DNA from: Hyperoodon ampullatus
Lineage: Eukaryota; Chordata; Mammalia; Artiodactyla; Ziphiidae
Assembly (NCBI GenBank): GCA_949752795.1
Contig: CATKHW010000381.1
Coordinates: forward strand, 744,001-808,000
Direction of reading: 5' to 3'
Length of the DNA stretch: 64,000 nt
Part shown: one piece after another, positions 22,611 through 35,744 of the stretch
Position numbering within the stretch: the first letter of the stretch is position 1
Layout: every line of letters starts with the position of its first letter
Translations under genes and position numbers: made by a program
Notes under the pieces: generated by a model
What the model saw: only the letters and a program-made list of their open reading frames with translations
Databases searched by the model: none
What the model was told of the DNA's origin: nothing

Positions 22611-25600
22611 CTTGGCCAAAAAGCGCGTATGCGTGTTCTCCTGAATATATTCAGGAGAAAACGCATACGCCCTTTTTGGCCAAGCAAGCAAGCGGGCAAT
22701 GCAAATCTGGACTACAAAGAAGTATCACTTCCCACCGGTCAAAAGCGACATCCACAAAATGTGTAAAAACCAGAAAGGCAAGACAGGCCCTGGAGAACAG
22801 GGAGCCTTGTTATGCTGATGGGCGGGATGTAATTGCCAACTGCCTCTCTGGAGGAGTGCATTGTGTTCCCTAAAACAAGTAAAGAACAGAGATACAGAGC
22901 CAAGGGCACTTCCAGTCTAGGGAATATACCTTGGGAAAACTGAAAATCAATAAAACAGAGCCACCCCAAAATTTAGGGCTGCACTGCTTACAAGGACCTC
23001 AACTTGGGTACACGTTAAATATCCCAGGAAATATAAAAATGGTTCAAAAAATTGTGGTACTTACGTACGATGGAATATCCCTCAGCCATGAAATCAATGT
23101 CATAAGACCAGTAGCAGCAAAATGGGTGGATTCAGGTACGATGATCCTAAGTGAAATAAGTCACACAGAAAAAGAAACTTATCATAAGATATCACTTATG
23201 AAGTTCCTGTAAACATGGCTACACTTGAACTGAGTTAGGAAAGAGAACAGTGTCTCACATTTAGAAAACACTCTTATGCCTGCTTAAGGGGGAAGGAGAG
23301 GTGGGGTTCTGCATAAAACCAGAGTTTAATATAAGCAAAGGTACTGTTCCAAAAACCAACTATGGAATAGACAAGACCTACACCTTCCTCAGTGAAAGGG
23401 ACTCAAAACCCCATATTTCCCGCAGAGGAATATATCTGACTAGTAAGAATCTTAAAACCTATGTATTGATATGTCTCCGTAAGGGAATCAAGTGTGTCTA
23501 GACTGGCATAAACATGGCAGCGAGAATCAGCTCAAACCCACTATAAAAAGGAATTTCAAAAACAAAACAAAAAACTGGGAAATTCTTTACAATTCCTTCA
23601 GGGTCTCTGATGAAACCTGGAATGACCCTATCTACAATGACAGCTGGATGTGGCATAACGAGGGACACTTGGGACTGAGACGATTGGTGAGATTGGGTGA
23701 GCAAATGCAGACCCTTTAAATCACAAATGCCTGGCACCCATTCCATGGATCCCAACTCTCCAGGTTGAAGGGAATATTACTCCAGCTATAACATGTACGG
23801 GAAACCTAGAGAACGGACACACTGTGAATACGAAAGGTTTCTAAAACTCAACGAATAGTCCCTCTCCTGGTGCTCCGGTTTGAATTTCCATCTGCTTTAC
23901 TATCAACCTCCCAACTTGGAGAGACAGCCCCTTTAACCTCCCGGTTCGCACAGGTTGCCAATTTGGCAGAGGATGAAAGGGAAGAGGGAGAACCAATGAG
24001 AGAGTAGCTGTTAGGCATTTGGACGGGCACATATCACTGTAATTTCCCGGCAGGAAGAAGAATTAACCAAAGTCTCAGCCACACACTGGGAACCAGCATA
24101 GGTCCTGAACCAAAATTTTGGATTTGCGGTCAGCTCACAAAAAACGAGTTGAAAAATGGATCTCAGGGGCACAGCAATTCACAAACTCGCCGAGTAATAA
24201 AGGACAAGCATCGTTCAAAAACCTGTTGAGGGAAGGCAACGAGGCGGACTTGAAAGCGAGGCAGAATAGCAGGAAACAGATTTCAAGAGGTACGTTGGAA
24301 TCACCTTTAAAGCACAGGAAGAGGGGCACAACTTCGACAATGATGCACTTGGCCAAAAAGCGCGTATGCGTTTTCTCCTGAATATATTCAGGAGAAAACG
24401 CATACGCCCTTTTTGGCCAAGCAAGCAAGCGGGCAATTCAAATCTGGACTACAAAGAAGTATCACTTCCCACCGGTCAAAAGCGACATCCACAAAATGTG
24501 TAAAAACCAGAAAGGCAAGACAGGCCCTGGAGAACAGGGAGCCTTGTTATGCTGATGGGCGGGATGTAATTGCCAACTGCCTCTCTGGAGGAGTGCATTG
24601 TGTTCCCTAAAACAAGTAAAGAACACAGCTACAGAGCCAAGGGCACTTCCAGTCTAGGGAATATACCTTGGGAAAACTGAAAATCAATAAGACAGAGCCA
24701 CCCCAAAATTTAGGGCTGCACTGCTTACAAGGACCTCAACTTGGGTACACGTTAAATATCCCAGGAAATATAAAAATGGTTCAAAAAATTGTGGTACTTA
24801 CGTACGATGGAATATCCCTCAGCCATGAAATCAATGTCATAAGACCAGTAGCAGCAAAATGGGTGGATTCAGGTACGATGATCCTAAGTGAAATAAGTCA
24901 CACAGAAAAAGAAACTTATCATAAGATATCACTTATGAAGTTCCTGTAAACATGGCTACACTTGAACTGAGTTAGGAAAGAGAACAGTGTCTCACATTTA
25001 GAAAACACTCTTATGCCTGCTTAAGGGGGAAGGAGAGGTGGGGTTCTGCATAAAACCAGAGTTTAATATAAGCACAGGTACTGTTCCAAAAACCAACTAT
25101 GGAATAGACAAGACCTACACCTTCCTCAGTGAAAGGGACTCAAAACCCCATATTTCCCGCAGAGGAATATATCTGACTAGTAAGAATCTTAAAACCTATG
25201 TATTGATATGTCTCCGTAAGGGAATCAAGTGTGTCTAGACTGGCATAAACATGGCAGCGAGAATCAGCTCAAACCCACTATAAAAAGGAATTTCAAAAAC
25301 AAAACAAAAAACTGGGAAATTCTTTACAATTCCTTCAGGGTCTCTGATGAAACCTGGAATGACCCTATCTACAATGACAGCTGGATGTGGCATAACGAGG
25401 GACACTTGGGACTGAGACGATTGGTGAGATTGGGTGAGCAAATGCAGACCCTTTAAATCACAAATGCCTGGCACCCATTCCATGGGTCCCAACTCTCCAG
25501 GTTGAAGGGAATATTACTCCAGCTATAACATGTACGGGAAACCTAGAGAACGGACACACTGTGAATACGAAAGGTTTCTAAAACTCAACGAATAGTCCCT

Positions 25601-25765
25601 CTCCTGGTGCTCCGGTTTGACTTTCCATCTGCTTTACTATCAACCTCCCAACTTGGAGAGACAGCCCCTTTAACCTCCCGGTTCGCACAGGTTGCCAATT
25701 TGGCAGAGGATGAAAGGGAAGAGGGAGAACCAATGAGAGAGTAGCTGTTAGGCATTTGGACGGGC
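20950..25765 (+). repeat. Nearly homogeneous run of 1,737-bp units, about 2.8 copies
   Basis: Three consecutive copies share AAAAGCGACATCC, GATGTAATTGCC, GGGGTTCTGCATAAAACC, a shortened A-rich tail and AATATTACTCCAGC, and differ at only scattered positions. Both the period (1,737) and the variant set are distinct from neighbouring units. Confidence 0.9.
22611..24347 (+). repeat. Satellite unit 14 (1,737 bp)
   Basis: The palindrome is centred at 22647/22648 with two left-arm changes (AAGCGCG and GCGTGTTC). The ORF2 C-terminal frame is open at 22931-23212. The unit is nearly identical to unit 15. Confidence 0.95.
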
Positions 25766-26084
25766 ATATATCACTGTAATTTCCCGGCAGGAAGAGGAAT
25801 TAACCAAAGTCTCAGCCCCCCACTGGGAACCAGCATAGGTCCTGAACCAAAATTTCGGACTTGCGGTCAGCTCACCAAAAACGAGTTGAAAAATGGAGCT
25901 CAGGGGCACAGCAATTCACAAACTGGCCGAGTAATAAAGGAAAACTATCGTCCAAAAATCTGTTGAGGGAAGGCAGCGAGGCGGACTTGAATGTGAGGCA
26001 GAATAGCAGGAAACAGATTTCAAGAGGTACGTTGGAATCGCCTTTAAAGCACAGGAAGAGGGGCACAACTTCGACAATGATGCA
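24348..26084 (+). repeat. Satellite unit 15 (1,737 bp)
   Basis: The palindrome is centred at 24384/24385 with one left-arm change shared with unit 14. The ORF2 C-terminal frame is open at 24668-24949. Similarity to unit 14 fades at about 25,765. Confidence 0.95.
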
Positions 26085-27823
26085 CTTGGCCAAAAAGGGC
26101 GTATGCATTTTCTCCTGAATATATTCAGGAGAAAACGCATACGCCCTTTTTGGCCAAGCAAGCAAGCGGGCAATGCAAATCTGCACTACAAAGAAGTATC
26201 ACTTCCCACCGGTCAAAAGGGACATCCACAAAATGTGTAAAAACCAGAAAGGCAAGACAGGCCCTGGAGAACAGGCAGCCTTGTTATGCTGATGGGCGGG
26301 ATGTAAATTGCCAACTGCCTCTCTGGAGGAGTGCATTTTGTTTCCTAAAACAAGTAAACAACAGAGCTAGAGAGCCAAGGGCACTTCCAGTCTAGGGAAT
26401 ATACCTTGGGAAAACTGAAAATCAATAAGACAGAGCCGCCCCAAAATTTAGGGCTGCACTGCTTAAAAGGACCTGAACTTCGGTACACCTTAAATATCCC
26501 AGGAAATATAAAAATGGTTCAGAAAATTGTGGTACTTACGTACGATGGAATATCCCTCAGCCATGAAATCAATGTCATAAGACCAGTAGCAGCAAAATGG
26601 GTGGATTCAGGTACGATGATTCTTAGTGAAATAAGTCACACAGAAAAAGAAACTTATCATAAGATATCACTTATGAAGATCCTGTAAACATGGCTACACT
26701 TGAACTGAGTTAGGAAAGAGAAGAGTGTCTCACATTTAGAAAACACTCTTATGCCTGCTTAAGTGGGAAGGAGAGGTGGGGTGATGCATAAAACCAGAGT
26801 TTGATATAAGCACAGGTACCGTTCCAAAAACCAACTATGGAATAGACAAGACCTACACCTTCCTCAGTGAAAGGGACTCAGAACCCCATATTTCCCGCAG
26901 AGGAATATATCTGACTAGTAAGAATCTTAAAACCTATGTATTGATATGTCTCCGTAAGGGAATCAAGTGTGTCTAGACTGGCATAAACATGGCAGCGAGA
27001 ATCAGCTCAAACCCACTATAAAAAGGAATTTCAAAAACAAAACACAAAAAGTGGGAAGTTCTTTACAATTCCTTCAGGGTCTCTGATGAAACCTGGAATG
27101 ACCATATCTACAACGACAGCTGGATGTGGCATAAGGTTGGACACTTGGGACTGAGAGGATTGGTGAGATTGGGTGAGCAAATGCAGACCCTTTAAAGCAA
27201 TAATGCATGGCACCCATTCTATGGGTCCCAACTCTCCAGGTTGAAGGGAATATTACTACAGCTATAACATGTACGGGAACCCTAGAGAACGGACACACTG
27301 TGAATACGAAAGTTTTCTAAAACTCAACGAATAGTCCGTCTCCTGGTGCTCCGATTTGACTTTACACCAGCTTTACTATCATCCTCCCAACTTGGAGAGA
27401 CAGCCCCTTTAACCTCCTGGTTCACACAGGTTTCCAATTTGGTAGAGGATGAAAGGGAAGAGGGAGAACCAATGAGAGAGTAGCTGTTAGGCATTTGAAC
27501 GGGCACATATCACTGTAATTTCCCGGCAGGAAGAAGAATTAACCAAAGTCTAAGCCCCCCATCGGGAACTAGCATAGGTCCTGAACCAACATTTCGGACT
27601 TGCTGTCAGCTCACCAAAAACGAGTTGAAAATTGGAGCTCAGGGGCACAGCAATTCACAAACTGGCCGAATAATAAAGGACAACTATCGTCCAAAAATCT
27701 GTTGAGGGAAGGCAACGAGGCGGACTTGAAAGCGAGGCAGAATCGCAGGAAACAGATTTCAAGAGGTACGTTGGAATCACCTTTAAAGCACAGGAAGAGG
27801 GGCACAACTTCAACAATGATGCA
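26085..27823 (+). repeat. Satellite unit 16 (1,739 bp)
   Basis: The palindrome is centred at 26121/26122 with one CpG-type change in the left arm. The ORF2 C-terminal frame is open at 26406-26687. No close partner was noticed in the window. Confidence 0.95.
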
Positions 27824-29561
27824 CTTGGCCAAAAAGGGCGTATGTGTTTTCTCCTGAATATATTCAGGAGAAAACGCATACGCCCTTTTTGCCCAAGCAA
27901 GCAAGCGGGCAATGCAAATCTGCACTACAAAGAATTATCACTTCCCACCGGTCAAAAGGGACATCCACAAAATGTGTAAAAACCAGAATGGGAAGACAGG
28001 CCCCGGAGAACAGGGAGCCTTGTTATGCTGTTGGGCGAGATGTAAATTGCCAACTGCCTCTCTGGAGCAGTGCATTGTGTTCCCTAAAACAAGTAAACAA
28101 CAGAGCTACAGAGCCAAGGGAACTTCCAGTCTAGGGAATATACCTTGGGAAAACAGAAAATAAATAAGGCCGAGCCACCCAAAAATTTAGGGCTGCACTG
28201 CTTACAAGGACCTCAACTTGGGTACACCTTAAATATCACAGGAAATATAAAAATGGTTCAAAAATTGTGGTACTTACGTACGATGGAATATCCCTCAGCC
28301 ATGAAGTCAATGTCATAAGACCAGTAGCAGCAAAATGGGTGGATTCAGGTACGATGATTCTAAGTGAAATAAGTCACACAGAAAAAGAAACTTAGCATAA
28401 GATATCACTTATGAAGATCCTGTAAACATGGCTACACTTGAACTGAGTTAGGAAAGAGAACAGTGTCTCACATTTAGAAAACACTCTTATGCCTGCTTAA
28501 GGGGGAAGGAGAGGTGGGGTGATGCATAAAACCAGAATTTGATATAAGCCCAGGTACCGTTCCAAAAACCATCTATTGAATAGACAAGACCTACACCTTC
28601 CTCAGTGAAAGGGACTCAAAACCGCATATTTCCCGCAGAGGAATATATCTCACTAGTAAGAATCTTAAAACATATGTATTGATATGTCTCCATAAGGGAA
28701 TCAAGTGTGTCTAGACTGGCATAAACATGGCAGCGAGAATCAGCTCAAACACACTCTAAAAAGGAATTTCAAAAACAAAACGAAAAAATTGGGAAATTCT
28801 TTACAATTCCTTAAGGGTCTCTGATGAAACCTGGAATGACCCTATCTACAACGACAGCTGGATGTGGCATAAGGAGGGACACTTGGGACTGAGAGGATTG
28901 GTGAGATTGGGTGAGCAAATGCAGACCCTTTAAAGCACAAATGCCTGGCACCCATTCCATGGGTCCCAACTCTCCAGGTTGAAGGGAATATTACTACAGC
29001 TATAACATGTACGGGAAACCTAGAGAACGGACACACTGTGAATACGAAAGGTTTCTAAAACTCAACGAATAGTCCCTCTCCTGGTGCTCCACTTTGACTT
29101 TACATCTGCTTTACTATCAACCTCCCAACTTGGAGAGACAGCCCCTTTAACCTCCTGGTACGCACAGGTTGCCTATTTGGCAGCGGATGAAAGGGAAGAG
29201 GGAGAACCAATGAGAGAGTAGCTGTTAGGCATTTGGACGGGCACATATCACTGTAATTTCCCGGCAGGAAGAAGAATTAACCAAAGTCTCAGCCACCCAC
29301 CGGGAACCAGTATAGGTCCTGAACCAAAATTTTGGACTTGCGGTCAGCTCACCAAAAACGAGTTGAAAAATGGAACTCAGGGGCACAGCAATTCACAAAC
29401 TGGCCGAGTAATAAAGGACAACTATCGTACAAAAATCTGTTGAGGGAAGGCAACGAGGCGGAATTTAAAGCGAGGCAGAATAGCAGGAAACAGATTTCAA
29501 GAGGTACGTTGGAATCGCCTTTAAAGCACTGGAAGAGGGGCACAACTTCGACAATGATGCA
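27824..29561 (+). repeat. Satellite unit 17 (1,738 bp)
   Basis: The palindrome is centred at 27860/27861 with two unpaired positions. The ORF2 C-terminal frame is broken: one A is lost in the run near 28,261, and an AACTTAGC variant near 28,391 creates a further stop. Confidence 0.95.
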
Positions 29562-31300
29562 CTTGGCCAAAAAGGGTGTATGCGTTTCCTCCTGAATATA
29601 TTCAGGAGAAAACGCATACGCCCTTTTTGGCCAAGCAAGCAAGCGGGCAATGCAAATCTGCACTACAAAGAAGTATCACTTCCCACCGGTAGAAAGGGAC
29701 ATCCACAAAATGTGTAAAAACCAGAAAGGCAAGACAGGCCCTGGAGAACAGGGAGCCTTGTTATGCTGGTGGGCGGGATGTAAATTGCCATCTGCCTCTC
29801 TGTAGGAGTGCATTGTGTTCCCTAAAACAAGTAAAGAACAGAGCTACAGAGCCAAGGGCACTTCCAGTCTAGGGAATATACCTTGGGAAATCTGAAAATC
29901 AATAAGACAGAGCCACCCCAAAATTAAGGGCTTCACTGCTTACAAGGACCTCAACATGGGTACACCTTAAATATCCCAGGAAATATAAAAATGGTTCAAA
30001 AAATAGTGGTATTTACGTACGAGGGAATATCCCTCAGCCATGAAATCAATGTCATAAGACCAGTAACAGCAAAATGGGTGGATTCAGGTACGATGATTCT
30101 AAGTGAAATAAGTCACAGAGAAAAATAAACATTTCATAAGATATCACTTATGAAGATCCTGTAAACATGGCTACACTTGAACTGAGTTAGGAAAGAGAAC
30201 AGTGTCTCACATTTAGAAAACACACTTATGCCTGCTTAAGGGGGAAGGAGAGATGGGGTGATGCATAAAACCAGAGTTTGATATAAGCACAGGTACCGTT
30301 CCAAACACCATCTATGGAATAGACAAGACCTACACCTTCCTCAGTGAAAGGGACTCAAAACCCCATATTTCGCGCAGAGGAATATATCTGACTAGTAAGA
30401 ATCTTAAAACCTATGTATTGATATGTCTCCATAAGGGAATCAAGTGTGTCTAGACTGGCATAATCATGGCAGCGAGAATCAGCTCAAACCCACTATAAAA
30501 AGGAATTTCAAAAACAAAACAAAAAAACTGGGAAATTCTTTACAATTCCTTCAGGGTCTCTGATGAAACCTGGAATGACCCTATCTACAACGACAGCTGG
30601 ATGTGGCATAAGGAGGGACACTTGGGACTGAGACGATTGGTGAGATTGGGTGAGGAAATGCAGACCCTTTAAAGCACAAATGCCTGGCACCCATTCCATG
30701 GGTCCCAACTCTCCAGGTTGAAGGGAATATTACTACAGCTATAACATGTACTGGAAACCTAGAGAACGGACACAATGTGAATACGAAAGGTTTCTAAAAC
30801 TCAACGAATACTCCCTCTCCTGGTGCTCCGGTTTGACTTTCCATCTGCTTTACTATCAATCTCCCAACTTGGAGAGACAACCCCTTTAACCTCCTGGTTC
30901 GCACAGTTTGCCAATTTGGCAGAGGATGAAAGGGAAGAGGGAGAACCAATGAGAGAGTAGCTGTTAGGCATTTGGACGGGCACATATCACTCTAACTTCC
31001 CGGCAGGAAGAAGAAATAACCAAAGTCTCAGCCCCCCACCGGGAACCAGCATAGGTCCTGAACCAACATTTTGGACTTGAGGTCAGCTCACAAAAAACGA
31101 GTTGAAAAATGGAGCTCAGGGGCACAGCAATGCACAAACTGGCCGAGTAATAAAGGACAACTATCGTCCAAAAATCTGTTGAGGGAAGGAAACGAAGCGG
31201 AGTTGAAAGCGAGGCAGAATAGCAGGAAACAGATTTCAAGAGGTACGTTGGAATCGCCTTTAAAGCACAGGAAGAGGGGCACAACTTCGACAATGATGCA
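29562..31300 (+). repeat. Satellite unit 18 (1,739 bp)
   Basis: The palindrome is centred at 29598/29599 with two left-arm changes. The ORF2 C-terminal frame is broken by TAA codons near 29,935 (AAATTAAGG) and 30,125 (AAATAAACA). Confidence 0.95.
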
Positions 31301-31373
31301 CTTTGCCAATAAGGGTGTATGCATTTTCTCCTGAATATATTCAGGAGAAAATGCATACGCCCTTTTGGCCAAG
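31301..31373. repeat. Palindrome with a paired CpG-type change; right arm one base short
   Basis: Arm position 23 is A on the left (31323) and T on the right (31352), again preserving the pair. The right arm has one fewer T in its T-run. Confidence 0.92.
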
Positions 31374-33038
31374 CAAGCAAGCGGGCAATGAAAATCTGCA
31401 CTACAAAGAAGTATCACTTCCCACCGGTCAAAAGGGACATCCACAAAATGTGTAAAAACCAGAAAGGCAAGACAGGTCCTGGAGAACATGGAGCCTTGTT
31501 ATGCTGATGGGCGGGATGTAAATTGCCAACTGCCTCTCTGGAGGAGTGCATTGTGTTCCCTAAAACAAGTAAAGAACAGAGCTACAGAGCCAAGGGCACT
31601 TCCAGTCTAGGGAATATACCTTGGGAAAACTGAAAATCAATAATACAGAGCCACCCCAAAATTTAGGGCTGCACTGCTTACAAGGACCTCAACTTGGGTA
31701 CACCTTAAATATCCCAGGAAATATAAAAATGGTTCAAAAAATTGTGGTACTTACGTACGATGGAATATCCCTCAGCCATGAAATCAATGTCATAAGACCA
31801 GTAGAAGCAAAATGGGTGGATTCAGGTACGATGATTCTAAGTGAAATAAGTCACACAGAAAAAGAAACTTATCATAAGATATCACTTATGAAGATTCTGT
31901 AAACATGGCTACACTTGAACTGAGTTAGGAAAGAGAACAGTGTCTCACATTTAGAAAACACTCTTATGCCTGCTTAAGGGGGAAGGAGAGGTGGCGTGAT
32001 GCATAAAACCAGAGTTTGATATAAGCACAGGTACCGTTCCAAAAACCAACTATGGAATAGACAAGACCAACACCTTCCTCAGTGAATGGGACTCAAAACC
32101 CCATATTTCCGGCAGAGGAATATATCTGACTAGTAAGAATCTTAAAACCTATGTATTGATATGTCTCCGTAAGGGAAACAAGTGTGTCTAGACTGGCATA
32201 AACATGGCAGCGAGAATCAGCTCAAACCCACTATAAAAAGGAATTTCAAAAACAAAACAAGAAAACTGGGAAATTCTTTACAATTCCTTCAGGGTCTCTG
32301 ATGAAACCTGGAATGACCCTATCTACAACGACAGCTGGATGTGGCATAAGACTGGACACTTGGGACTGAGAGGATTGGTGAGATTGGGTGAGCAAATGCA
32401 GACCCTTTAAAGCAGAAATGCTTGGCACCCATTCCATGAGTCCCAACTCTCCGGGTTGAAGGGAATATTAGTACAATTATAACATGTACGGGAAACCTAG
32501 AGAACGGACACACTGTGAATACGAACGGTTTCTAAAACTCAACGAATAGTCCCTCTCCTGGTGCTCTGGTTTGACTTTCCATCTGCTTTACTATCAACCT
32601 CCCAACTTGGAGAGACAGCCCCTTTAACCTCCTGGTTCACACAGGTTGCCAATTTGGCAGAGGATGAAAGGGAAGAGGGAGAACCAATGAGAGAGTAGCT
32701 GTTAGGCATTTGGACGGGCACATATCACTGTAATTTCCCGGGAGGAAGAAGAATTAACCAAAGTCTCAGCCACCCACCGGGAACCAGTATAGGCCCTGAA
32801 CCAAAATTTTGGACTTGCGGTCAGCTCACCAAAAACGAGTTGAAAAATGGAGCTCAGGGGCACAGCAATTCACAAACTGGCCGAGTAATAAAGGACAACT
32901 ATCGTCCAAAAATCTGTTGAGGGAAGGCAACGAGGCGGACTTTAAAGCGAGGCAGAATAGCAGGAAACAGATTTCAAGAGGTACGTTGGAATCGCCTTTA
33001 AAGCACAGGAAGAGGGGCACAACTTCGACAATGATGCA
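31301..33038 (+). repeat. Satellite unit 19 (1,738 bp)
   Basis: The palindrome is centred at 31337/31338. Both arms carry a matched change at the same CpG (A at 31323, T at 31352). The left arm has three further changes and the right arm lacks one T. The ORF2 C-terminal frame is open at 31621-31902. Confidence 0.95.
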
Positions 33039-34777
33039 CTTGGCCAAAAAGCGCGTATGTGTTTTCTCCTGAATATATTCAGGAGAAAACGCATACGCCC
33101 TTTTTGGCCAAGCAGGCAAGCGGGCAATGCAAATCTGCACTACAAAGAAGTATCACTTCCCACCAGACAAAAGGGACATCCACAAAATGTGTAAAAACCA
33201 GAAAGGCAAGACAGGCCCTGGAGAACAGGGAGCCTTGTGATGCTGATGGGCGGGATGTAAATTGCAAACTGCCTCTCTGGAGGAGTGCATTGTGTTCCCT
33301 AAAACAACTAAACAACAGAGCTACAGAGCCAAGGGCACTTCCAGTCTAGGGAATATACCTTGGGAAAACTGAAAATCAATAAGACAGAGCCACCCCAAAA
33401 TTTAGGGCTGCACTGCTTACAAGGACCTCAACTTGGGTACACCTTAAATATCCCAGGAAATATAAAAATGGTTCAAAAAATTGTGGTACTTACGTACGAT
33501 GGAATATCCCTCAGCCATGAAATCAATGTCATAAGACAAGTAGCAGCAAAATGGGTGCATTCAGGTACGATGATTCCAATTGAAATAAGTCACAAAGAAA
33601 AAGAAACTTATCATAAGAAATCACTTATGAAGATCCTGTAAACATGGCTACACTTGAACTGAGTTAGGAAAGAGAACAGTGTCTCACATTTAGAAAACAC
33701 TCTTATGCCTGCTTAAGGGGAAAAGACAGGTGGGGTGATGCATAAAACCAGAGTTTGATATAAGCACAGGTACCGTTCCAAAAACCAACTATGGAATAGA
33801 CAAGACCTACACCTTCCTCAGTGAAAGGGACTCAAAACCCCATATTTCCCGCAGAGGAATATATCTGACTAGTAAGAATCTTAAAACCTATGTATTGATA
33901 TGTCTCCGTAAGGGAATCAAGTGTGTCTAGACTGGCATAAACATGGCAGCGAGAATCAGCTCAAACCCACTATAAAAAGGAATTTCAAAAACAAAACAAA
34001 AAAACTGGGAAATACTTTACAATTCCTTCAGAGTCTCTGATGAATCCTGGAATGACCCTATCTACAACAACAGCTGGATGTGGCATAAGGCTGGACACTT
34101 GGGACTGAGAGGATTGGTGAGATTGGGTGAGCAAATGCAGACCCTTTAAAGCAATAATGTATGGCACCCATTTCATGGGTCCCAACTCTCCAGGTTGAAG
34201 GGAATATTACTACAGTTATAACATGTACAGGAAACCTAGAGAACGGACCCACTGTGAATACGAAAGGTTTCTAAAACTCAACGAATAGTCCCTCTCCTGG
34301 TGCTCCGGTTTGACTTTCCATCTGCTTTACTATCAACCTCCCAACTTGGAGAGACAGCCCCTTTTACCTCCTGGTTCGCACAGGTTGCCAATTTGGCAGA
34401 GGATGAAAGGGAAGAGGGAGAACCAATGAGAGAGTAGCTGATAGGCATTTGGACGGGCACATATCACTGTAATTTCCCGGCAGGAAGAAGAATTAACCAA
34501 AGTCTCAGCCCCCCACCGGGAACCAGTATAGTTCCTGAACCAAAATTTTGGACTTGCGGTCAGCTCACCAAAAAGGAGTTGAAAAATGGAGCTCAGGGGC
34601 ACAGCAATTCAAAAACTGGCCGAGTAATAAAGGACAACTATCGTTCAAAAATCTGTTGAGGGAAGGCAACGAGGTGGACTTGAAAGCGAGGCAGAATAGC
34701 AGGAAACAGATTTCAAGAGGTACGTTGGAATCGCCTTTAAAGCACAGGAAGAGGGGCACAACTTCAACAATGATGCA
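33039..34777 (+). repeat. Satellite unit 20 (1,739 bp)
   Basis: The palindrome is centred at 33075/33076 with two left-arm changes. The ORF2 C-terminal frame is open at 33360-33641, and its 3' end has several private changes (IPIEISHKEK in place of ILSEISHTEK). Confidence 0.95.
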
Positions 34778-34800
34778 CTTGGCCAAGAAGGGCGTATGCG

Positions 34801-35380
34801 TTTTCTCCTGAATATATTCAGGAGAAAACGCATACGCCCTTTTTGGCCAAGCAAGCAAGCGGGCAATGCAAATCTGCACTACAAAGAAGTATCACTTCCC
34901 ACCGGTCAAAAGGGACATCCACAAAATGTGTAAAAACCAGAAAGGCAAGACAGGCCCTGGAGAACAGGGAGCCTTGTTATGCTGATGGGCGGGATGTAAA
35001 TTGCCAACTGCCTCTCTGGAGGAGTGCATTGTGTTCCCTAAAACAAGTAAACAACAGAGCTACAGAGCCAAGGGCACTTCCAGTGTAGGGAATATACCTT
35101 GGGAAAATTGAAGATCAATAAGACAGAGCCACCCCAAAATTTAGGGCTGAACTGCTTACAAGGACCTCAACTTGGGTACAGCTTAAATATCCCAGGAAAT
35201 ATAAGAATGGTTCAAAAAATTGTGGTACTTACGTACGATGGAATATCCCTCAGCCATGAAATCAATGTCATAAGACCAGTAGCAGTAAAATGGGTGGATT
35301 CAGGTACGATGATTCTAAGTGAAATAAGTCACAGAGAAAAAGAAACTTATCATAAGATATCACTTATGAAGATCCTGTAA
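34801..35380 (+). pseudogene. L1 ORF2 C-terminal relic (reference unit 21)
   Basis: This is the clearest part of the L1 match and is described once here for all units. From 34801 the frame reads SPEYIQEK, resembling the SKEDIQ stretch of L1 ORF2p. It continues through CYADGRDVNCQLPLWRSA (ORF2p has CWWDCKLVQPLWKSV) to a TAG at 35086. The matching frame then shifts by one and runs to a TAA at 35378, including AAKWVDSGTMILSEISHTEK, which matches the extreme ORF2p C-terminus (W-M-D..ILSE-S-TEK..YH-ISL). The remembered L1 segment from FSKED to PLW is 75 residues and this one is 73, so the relic is colinear. It lacks the endonuclease and reverse transcriptase domains, carries an in-frame stop plus a frameshift, and uses a TTG start, so no product is expected. 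Confidence 0.83.
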
Positions 35381-35711
35381 ACATGGCTACACTTGAAATG
35401 AGTTAGGAAAGAGAACAGTGTCTCACATTTAGAAAACACTCTTATGCCTGCTTAAGGGGGAAGGAGAGGTGGGGTGATGCATAAAACCAGAGTTTGATAT
35501 AAGCACAGGTACCATTCCAAAAACCAACTATGGAATAGACAAGACCTACACCTTCCTCAGTGAAAGGGACTCAAAACCCCATATTTGCCGCAGAGGAATA
35601 TATCTGACTAGTAAGAATCTTAAAACCTATGTACTGATATGTTTCCGTAAGGGAATCAAGTGTGTCTAGACTGGCATAAACATGGCAGCGAGAATCAGCT
35701 CAAACCCACTA
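35381..35711 (+). mobile_element. L1 3' UTR relic (reference unit 21)
   Basis: Downstream of the ORF2 relic stop, the order of short blocks follows the 3' UTR of cetartiodactyl L1 as I remember it. They are a purine-rich GGGGGAAGGAGAGGTGGGGTG stretch (35456-35476), an AATAGACAAGACCTAC block near 35534, a TAAGAATCTTAAAACCTATG block near 35612-35631, and GAATCAGCTCAAAC just before the A-rich tail. The usual AATAAA signal is not preserved; its place reads CTATAAAAAGG. The same segment lies at the equivalent place in every unit. Mammalian L1 is certain only as far as the ORF2 match; the cetartiodactyl-type UTR is a recollection to be checked against Dfam or Repbase. Confidence 0.72.
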
Positions 35712-35744
35712 TAAAAAGGAAATTCAAAAACATACCAAAAAAAC
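35712..35744 (+). other. Degenerate A-rich tail, junction between tandem L1 3' ends
   Basis: This short adenine-rich tract is broken by C, G and T bases; most units read CAAAAACAAAACAAAAAAAC here. It sits exactly where an L1 poly(A) tail would follow the 3' UTR, and ORF2-like sequence resumes right after it. It is therefore the natural boundary of the ancestral tandem unit. Its length varies by one or two bases between units and accounts for some of the 1,736-1,740 bp spread. Confidence 0.7.
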
